Source: Actinomycetes bacterium (GTDB lineage Bacteria; Actinomycetota; Thermoleophilia; Gaiellales; Gaiellaceae). From it: a DNA stretch of 8,583 bases. Below are positions 4,746 through 8,583 of the stretch, in pieces (position 1 is the stretch's first letter; each line of letters begins with the position of its first letter). The notes below the pieces were generated by a model. That model was given only the letters and a program-made list of their open reading frames with translations, made no database searches and was not told where the DNA came from. The position numbers and the translations under genes were made by a program. The stretch lies in NCBI GenBank assembly GCA_025350775.1, contig JANXXF010000307.1, positions 1 to 8,583 of the forward strand. The letters are read 5' to 3'.

Positions 4746-6102
4746 ACATTCCCTTTACCGCACAAGGATCATCGCGCTGACTCTGGCAGCGAGCGCGATC
4801 GTGTTTACGGACGCAGGCCTTCCGGTGCTGGGCCCAGAGTTGCGGCAACGATTCGGATTGACGCTCACGAGCCTGGGCTGGGTAGGGAGCGCCTACGCTC
4901 TGACTGTCGCGCTCCTGTTGATGCCGGCATCGGTCGTCGCCGGCCGCGTTGGGCCGCGCCGAGCGTTGCAGCTAGGACTAGGGCTGTTCGCAGCCGGGAC
5001 GATGGCGATCGCGATCGCGCCGAGCGTGCAGACCGTCATCGCCGGTCGCGTTCTCGAAGGCATCGGCACAGCCATCGTCTCGCCGACGATGCTTGCCACG
5101 CTGCGCACGCAGTGCGGCGAGCCATGCGGCAAGGCGATTGCGTGGTGGTCAGGTGTGTCGTCGTCGATGGTCGCTGTCGGCGCACTCGTAGCCGCGGCGG
5201 CGGTCGGGATGATGACCTGGAGGGCGTACTTCGCCGCTGCCGTCGGCCTGGTTCTGCTGTCCATGCGGCTCGTCTCTCGCGCGCTACCGGTGGACGCGCA
5301 GACGTGGACGCCGCTCCCGATCCGGATAGTCGCGGCCGCATCGGCAGCCTTCGCCAGCGTGGAGCTCGCGCTGGTACTGCACCGACTGGATCTGTTGCTG
5401 CTACCTCTCGCCGTTGGAGCGTGCTGGAGTGGCCGCGCGCGGTATCGACGGCGAGCTCGACGGCGCATTCCCTCCTGCCTCGGCTCCCGTGCGTTTGCAG
5501 CACCAACGGTCGCCGGGTTGATCGTCAGCGGCCTCCTCTACAGCGTCGTCTTTCTCGTTCCTCTCTACGACCGGCTGGTGCTCGGGCTCTCAGCCATCGA
5601 TGCTGCGCTCTCGTTGGTCGTCGTCGCGGTGCCGCCGATCGTCATCGGCCCGTTCATCACCCGCTGGTGTGCTCGCAGCGGCCCTCGCATTCCGATGGTG
5701 ATGGGGTCGTTGACGCTCATGACTGCGATGGCAACCGCAGCGAGGTGGACGAGCCATGCCCATCTCCTTGACACCCTCCCGACCCTGGTACTCGTAGGTA
5801 TCGGCCTCGGTGCGCTGATGGCGCCGAGCACCGCAGCGGCGATGGCGGCCTTGCCCCCGGAACGCATCGTCGAAGGTTCGACGATCCTCGCCTGCGCCCG
5901 CAGCCTCGGGGTCGGACTCGGAGCCGGAGCGACAACCGTGCTCGCGACCGACCGACGGGCATGCAGTCTCATCTCGCACTTCTGCCTCGATGCGTTGAGC
6001 AGCACGCTCACACGTCCGCTCCTCCTCGGCGCCGGGATCGCGGCCCTCCTCGCCGTATTCCTGGTGACTACGCTGCGCCGATCGGCCATCCAGGTGGCCT
6101 AG
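4741..6102 (+). CDS. MFS transporter, DHA2/QacA-EmrB type, about 453 aa
   Basis: About 14 hydrophobic segments are visible from RIIALTLAASAIVFTDAG at the N-terminus to LLLGAGIAALLAVFLVTTL near the end, matching proton-coupled 14-helix drug exporters of the DHA2 family. Family-like stretches include GWVGSAYALTVALLLMPA, VIAGRVLEGIGTAIVSPTML and FAAPTVAGLIVSGLLYSVVF. Several signatures are eroded. The first helix lacks the usual 'TIVNVAL' block after TDA. The motif A loop reads AGRVGPRR with Gly instead of the conserved Asp. The motif C region (VAVGALVAAAAVG) lacks GP and GG. The frame is open upstream to an ATG at 4558, but those 61 residues are Arg/Pro-rich and non-membrane, so the TTG at 4741 is preferred; its GGCGG (4726-4730) is weak. 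Substrate unknown. Confidence 0.85.
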   Translation: MPHSLYRTRIIALTLAASAIVFTDAGLPVLGPELRQRFGLTLTSLGWVGSAYALTVALLLMPASVVAGRVGPRRALQLGLGLFAAGTMAIAIAPSVQTVIAGRVLEGIGTAIVSPTMLATLRTQCGEPCGKAIAWWSGVSSSMVAVGALVAAAAVGMMTWRAYFAAAVGLVLLSMRLVSRALPVDAQTWTPLPIRIVAAASAAFASVELALVLHRLDLLLLPLAVGACWSGRARYRRRARRRIPSCLGSRAFAAPTVAGLIVSGLLYSVVFLVPLYDRLVLGLSAIDAALSLVVVAVPPIVIGPFITRWCARSGPRIPMVMGSLTLMTAMATAARWTSHAHLLDTLPTLVLVGIGLGALMAPSTAAAMAALPPERIVEGSTILACARSLGVGLGAGATTVLATDRRACSLISHFCLDALSSTLTRPLLLGAGIAALLAVFLVTTLRRSAIQVA

Positions 6103-6174
6103 GCCTCGCCCACTCCGAACCGCTTGCCTGTCTGCAACGAATGGTGATCGTGCTGACTCGACGCGGAGATGCCG

Positions 6175-6618
6175 ATGTGCGACTCGTGTAACGGCATGCG
6201 CCACAACGGACGGCGCTGGTCGACCAGCCTCGTTGTCATCGTCGGTCTGCTCTCGACGCTTGCGCTGTTGGCGATTGTCGGCGTTGTAGTTTTGGGGCGC
6301 CACGGCGACCGGGCGGCATCCCGGTGCGCCGGCTTGAACGCTGCTACAGCGCTCTTCGCCAGGGACATCACCCGTGACCTGGCCGCCGGGAGACGGACGC
6401 TTGTCAACGATACGGATGCGTTCACCCGGCGCGCCGTGCGCTTTCGCGGGTGCCTCGGCCTGGCGGCCTTCGCGCAGACCGCACAGGCGACGCTGACCGA
6501 TCTGTGCCCGGCCTGTGCTTCACGCATCAAGCGCACCGTTAGCAGGAGGAGCGACTCCACGCCCACCGCCGGGACGCGCTCGGCCGTGTCAGTCCAGCAC
6601 GAGCTTTCCGCGATATAG
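6175..6618 (+). CDS. Hypothetical small membrane protein with two CxxC pairs, 147 aa
   Basis: No family is recognised. The start is the ATG at 6175, because GGAG (6165-6168) stands 6 nt before it, whereas the earlier ATG at 6169 touches that site. The protein begins MCDSC, has one transmembrane segment (about residues 17-41), then a predicted helical extracytoplasmic region with RCAGLNAATALFARDI, RFRGCLGL and a second pair, CPAC. This layout suggests a signal-anchored protein with redox-active or metal-binding Cys, but no function can be assigned. The last 30 nt overlap, in opposite orientation, the 3' end of the cupredoxin-like gene, so the C-terminal residues after CPACASRI may be read-through of a shifted end. 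The 72-nt gap from the MFS stop (6103-6174) contains nothing else visible. Confidence 0.55.
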   Translation: MCDSCNGMRHNGRRWSTSLVVIVGLLSTLALLAIVGVVVLGRHGDRAASRCAGLNAATALFARDITRDLAAGRRTLVNDTDAFTRRAVRFRGCLGLAAFAQTAQATLTDLCPACASRIKRTVSRRSDSTPTAGTRSAVSVQHELSAI

Positions 6619-6900
6619 GCCCAGCTCGCAGGTGAGCTCGTACTCGCCGGGCGCCGGCACGCCGAGCTCGACGCGAACGTCCTCGTGAAGCGGAAGCGAC
6701 ACGCTCCTGCCGAGCACAGGCACGATCAGCCACTCCCCGCACGACGAGGCGTCCCCGCGGCAAACGACAAGAGCGACCGGCACTGCGGCGCGCTCGCGGA
6801 CGGTTTCGGGCGAGTTGCCACGGCGAAGCTCCAGACGCAGCTCCTGCGTGCGCGCCCTTCCCCTCCCAGCGACTTTGCGACCGATGATCGCGAGCTTCAC
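6589..6900 (-). CDS. Small cupredoxin-like protein (Cupredoxin_1 type), 103 aa
   Basis: The protein reads QELRLELRRGNSPETV, AVPVALVVCRGDASSCGEW, LPLHEDVRVELG and PGEYELTCELGLYRGKLVLD. This is the order seen in small cupredoxin domains found alone or attached to copper ATPases, where the end is usually 'PGEYEFTCGMGMLRGxLVV'. Cys54 (SSCGEW) and Cys91 (TCEL) are kept, but the two Met of CGMGM are Glu-Leu and Leu here, so metal binding may be altered or lost. There is no signal peptide, and the first 20 residues are basic. The start is the GTG at 6900-6898, with AAGGG (6913-6909) 8 nt upstream. The 3' end overlaps the plus-strand hypothetical gene by 30 nt. A copper-related role is inferred from family and neighbourhood. 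Confidence 0.78.
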   Translation of the reverse strand: MKLAIIGRKVAGRGRARTQELRLELRRGNSPETVRERAAVPVALVVCRGDASSCGEWLIVPVLGRSVSLPLHEDVRVELGVPAPGEYELTCELGLYRGKLVLD

Positions 6901-6986
6901 AGCGGCATCCCTTCATTCGCTTCCGTGCCGAGTCGCCTGCCTGGGTTTGAAGGAGCCGTGAAGTAACCCGCGTGCCGACAGCGATG

Positions 6987-7019
6987 CTTCACAGCTTCTT
7001 CATCGGACGTTCCTAGCCT
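6987..7019 (+). promoter_or_regulatory. Three 11-bp direct repeats with -10-like end upstream of the methyltransferase gene
   Basis: Consecutive 11-nt units CTTCACAGCTT, CTTCATCGGAC and GTTCCTAGCCT each begin with (C/G)TTC, a one-helical-turn spacing typical of OmpR-family response-regulator sites. The last unit ends in TAGCCT (7014-7019), a weak TANNNT -10 candidate. The ATG follows at 7082 with GGAGAGG at 7067-7073. The rest of the divergent gap 6901-7081 shows nothing else clear. Confidence 0.4.
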
Positions 7020-7081
7020 GGCTCGAGCGTTAGGACGACGACCCGGCGGATGCCGCGAACTGCCACGGAGAGGCCAACCAG

Positions 7082-7843
7082 ATGAACGAACGGAATTTCT
7101 CGTCTGCCCTGCCGCCGAGAGCGGCCGGGCCCCGGAGCGCCACCCGCCGTCGCAGCGACGAAGTGCCACGCGGTTCGGGTTGGGATGCGAAGGTGGACGC
7201 CTGGGAGGAGGTGGCCGCGACGCCAGCCTTCCACAGGTTGGCCCGCCTGGTCGTCTCCTTCGCAGCGCTACAACGAGACGATCACGTCGTGGATCTCGGC
7301 GCCGGCACCGGGCTGCTGAGCCTACTCGTCGCGCCTCAGGTGGAGAATGTCATCGCAGTCGACTCGGCGCCCGCGATGCTCGCGCGCCTCGAGCAGCGCG
7401 CCGCCGCAGGGGGGATCACGAACATTACGGCTGTAGGCGCAGACATGCGCTCACTTCCGCTTGAGGACGGCTCGGCATCACTGATCGTCTCGAACTATGC
7501 GTTCCATCACCTCGACGACCTCGGCAAGGAGCTCGCCCTCAGCGAGGCACGCCGCATCCTCGTACCTGGGGGACGATTGGTGGTCTGCGACATGATGTTC
7601 GGCCTGTCGTTCTGCCCGCGTGATCGTCGCATCGTGGCGGAGAAGATGAAGCTCATTGCAGCGGCAGGCCCCGCCGGCTTCGCGCGACTCGCGCGCAACG
7701 CGATCCGCATCATTCGGCGCGACTGGGAGCACCCTGCTCGACCGGAGCAGTGGGAACAGATGCTCGCGGCGCGGCATTTCGTCGACCCCGTCGTCGTCGC
7801 GCTCGAACACGAAGGCGGGATCGCCGCCGCGCGAAGGGCATGA
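7082..7843 (+). CDS. Class I SAM-dependent methyltransferase, 253 aa
   Basis: A Rossmann-fold methyltransferase domain covers about residues 34-175. Motif I is VVDLGAGTGLLSL at 69-81, the acidic SAM-ribose residue is Asp94 (AVDSA), and the adenine-side acidic residue is Asp121 (GADMRSLPL). SNYAFHHL (137-144) and LVPGGRLVVCD (160-170) are the post-motifs of UbiE/Methyltransf_11-type enzymes. The first 30 residues are basic and low-complexity. The C-terminal 80 residues, with RRDWEHPARPEQW, may form a substrate cap. No transmembrane segment is seen. The ATG at 7082 has a good ribosome binding site (GGAGAGG, 7067-7073, spacing 8). The stop overlaps the next start (ATGA, 7840-7843), so it is co-translated with a secreted coiled-coil protein. 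Substrate unknown; quinone, small-molecule or lipid methylation are all possible. Confidence 0.9.
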   Translation: MNERNFSSALPPRAAGPRSATRRRSDEVPRGSGWDAKVDAWEEVAATPAFHRLARLVVSFAALQRDDHVVDLGAGTGLLSLLVAPQVENVIAVDSAPAMLARLEQRAAAGGITNITAVGADMRSLPLEDGSASLIVSNYAFHHLDDLGKELALSEARRILVPGGRLVVCDMMFGLSFCPRDRRIVAEKMKLIAAAGPAGFARLARNAIRIIRRDWEHPARPEQWEQMLAARHFVDPVVVALEHEGGIAAARRA

Positions 7844-8583
7844 ATCCCGGTGGGACGGGTCGGCCGCCAAAGCGGCCGTTAGCAGCGCACGCGCCACGCG
7901 GCATCGTCGTGCTCTCGCTCGTCGTAGCGCTCGCAGGCGGTGCGGACGCCGTACGCGGCGCAACGCCGGCCGACCTGCGTGACGGCCTGAGCCACCGCCT
8001 CTCCAGCACGAAGGCGCTGATCGCGTCGGCGCGTGAGCGCGAGCAGACCCTCCAGACCGTCATCGCCGTACAGAGTGACCGGATCGCACGGGCACAGCCA
8101 CGGGTCGATCGCCTGGCCGGTGAGGTCGGGCGCCTCGAGACGCACCTCACCAGGGCGCACGCGGCAGTGCGGGCGACGGAGGCACGGCTGACACGGCTCC
8201 GGGCCGAGCTCGGGTTTCTGAGGCGTCAACTGCGGCTTGCGACCATTCGACTCGACCGGCGTTTGGTCGATGCGTACAGCTCCGACGAGCCGACCGCACT
8301 GGAGGTCTTCGTCGGCGCGTCCAGCCTCGGCGACGCGATCGATCAGGTCGACTTCGCCTCGCGGATCATGCGGGAGGATGCTTCGCTCGTCGCCCAGCTG
8401 GCGGGAGCGCGACGTGATGTCGCGCGTGCCCGCGTCCGCTACAAGGAGTTGCGACGACGGCAAGCAGCGTTCGCGGCTATGGCGCGTTCGGCGTACCTCA
8501 CGCGCCGCGGCGTGCTCGATACGATGACCGCCGAGCGAGATCGCATTGCAGCGCTCCGTGCAACCCGGAGCCGCTCGCTCGCG
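7840..8583 (+). CDS. Secreted coiled-coil protein, PcsB/EnvC-like N-terminal part (runs off window)
   Basis: The frame starts at the ATG 7840-7842, overlapping the methyltransferase stop, and is open for 248 codons to the window edge. Residues 1-20 are basic and Pro-rich. IVVLSLVVALAGGADA at 22-37 is a signal peptide hydrophobic core with a likely cut after ADA. From 45 to 145 there is a long Arg/Glu/Leu-rich coiled coil (RLAGEVGRLETHL, RLTRLRAELGFLRRQL). Then comes RLVDAYSSDEPTALEVFVGA (141-160) and SLGDAIDQVDFASRI (162-176), the hallmark hinge segment of PcsB/CwlO/EnvC-type peptidoglycan hydrolases or their activators, followed by a second coiled coil to the edge. In such proteins a CHAP, NlpC/P60 or LytM/M23 domain follows, which would lie outside the window. 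FtsEX-type regulation is known for relatives and is not shown here. Confidence 0.87.
   Translation, partial: MNPGGTGRPPKRPLAAHAPRGIVVLSLVVALAGGADAVRGATPADLRDGLSHRLSSTKALIASAREREQTLQTVIAVQSDRIARAQPRVDRLAGEVGRLETHLTRAHAAVRATEARLTRLRAELGFLRRQLRLATIRLDRRLVDAYSSDEPTALEVFVGASSLGDAIDQVDFASRIMREDASLVAQLAGARRDVARARVRYKELRRRQAAFAAMARSAYLTRRGVLDTMTAERDRIAALRATRSRSLA
7861..7878 (+). other. Perfect 7-bp hairpin inside the first codons of the coiled-coil gene
   Basis: CGGCCGC (7861-7867) and GCGGCCG (7872-7878) flank a CAAA loop, 18 nt after the methyltransferase stop and within codons 8-13 of the next gene. A TT follows but no T-run. It could slow translation or transcription between the two overlapping genes, or be a by-product of Arg/Pro codons. 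Confidence 0.3.

Noticed and set aside
3962..4765. A single 267-codon minus-strand protein covering the cupredoxin region
   Set aside because: Only the middle third resembles a protein family. The N-terminal part is intergenic sequence, and the part after about 4301 is the wrong frame of the redoxin remnant.
4374..5771. 465-codon plus-strand frame overlapping the MFS gene
   Set aside because: Arg/Ser-rich, no membrane segments and no motif; the other frame encodes a clear 14-helix transporter.
6169..6174. ATG at 6169 as start of the CxxC membrane protein
   Set aside because: It directly abuts the GGAG ribosome binding site; the ATG at 6175 has a workable 6-nt spacing.
5590..6303. Minus-strand open frames opposite the MFS gene
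   Set aside because: Charged low-complexity translations with no domain signs; shadows of the MFS reading frame.
7879..8463. Minus-strand 194-codon frame opposite the coiled-coil gene
   Set aside because: No family features, whereas the plus-strand frame has a signal peptide and a recognisable coiled-coil architecture.
1..8583. Insertion sequences, CRISPR arrays, tRNA or rRNA genes
   Set aside because: No transposase-like protein, terminal inverted repeat pair, regularly spaced repeat array or cloverleaf sequence was found on reading both strands.

Overview
The window looks like a chromosomal segment of a high-GC, probably actinobacterial organism. The gene styles (CsoR/CopZ/CopA cluster, DUF2933-like His-rich protein, Cupredoxin_1-type small protein) would fit the Thermoleophilia, but that lineage call is inference from remembered family styles and no search was run.

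Positions 1-4092, read on the minus strand, form a copper-handling block. In transcription order it contains: a broken cupredoxin/redoxin remnant (about 4531-4090); a CsoR-type operator (4030-4047); a three-gene, translationally coupled cassette made of a His-rich one-helix DUF2933-like protein (3959-3654), an isoprenylcysteine-carboxylmethyltransferase-like (ICMT-like) membrane enzyme (3657-2992) and a small three-helix membrane protein (2995-2597); a second CsoR-type operator overlapping a -10 element (2567-2586); then a CopZ-like chaperone (2548-2348), a CopA Cu(I) P1B-1 ATPase (2345-186) and the start of a CsoR-family repressor (189 to beyond position 1). The chaperone would hand Cu(I) to the ATPase for export. 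CsoR, the last gene of its own operon, would release both operators when it binds Cu(I).

Positions 4532-6102 hold a short divergent intergenic region and a plus-strand 14-helix MFS transporter of the DHA2/QacA type with eroded signature motifs. Positions 6175-6618 encode a small unrecognised membrane protein with two CxxC pairs. Its 3' end overlaps, tail to tail, a minus-strand small cupredoxin-like protein (6900-6589) that has lost the usual Met ligands.

Positions 6901-7081 are a divergent promoter region with three 11-bp repeats. It is followed by a class I SAM-dependent methyltransferase (7082-7843), which overlaps by 4 nt the start of a secreted coiled-coil protein resembling the N-terminal part of PcsB/EnvC-type peptidoglycan hydrolases or their activators. 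That last frame stays open to the end of the window. No tRNA, rRNA, CRISPR array or insertion sequence was seen.
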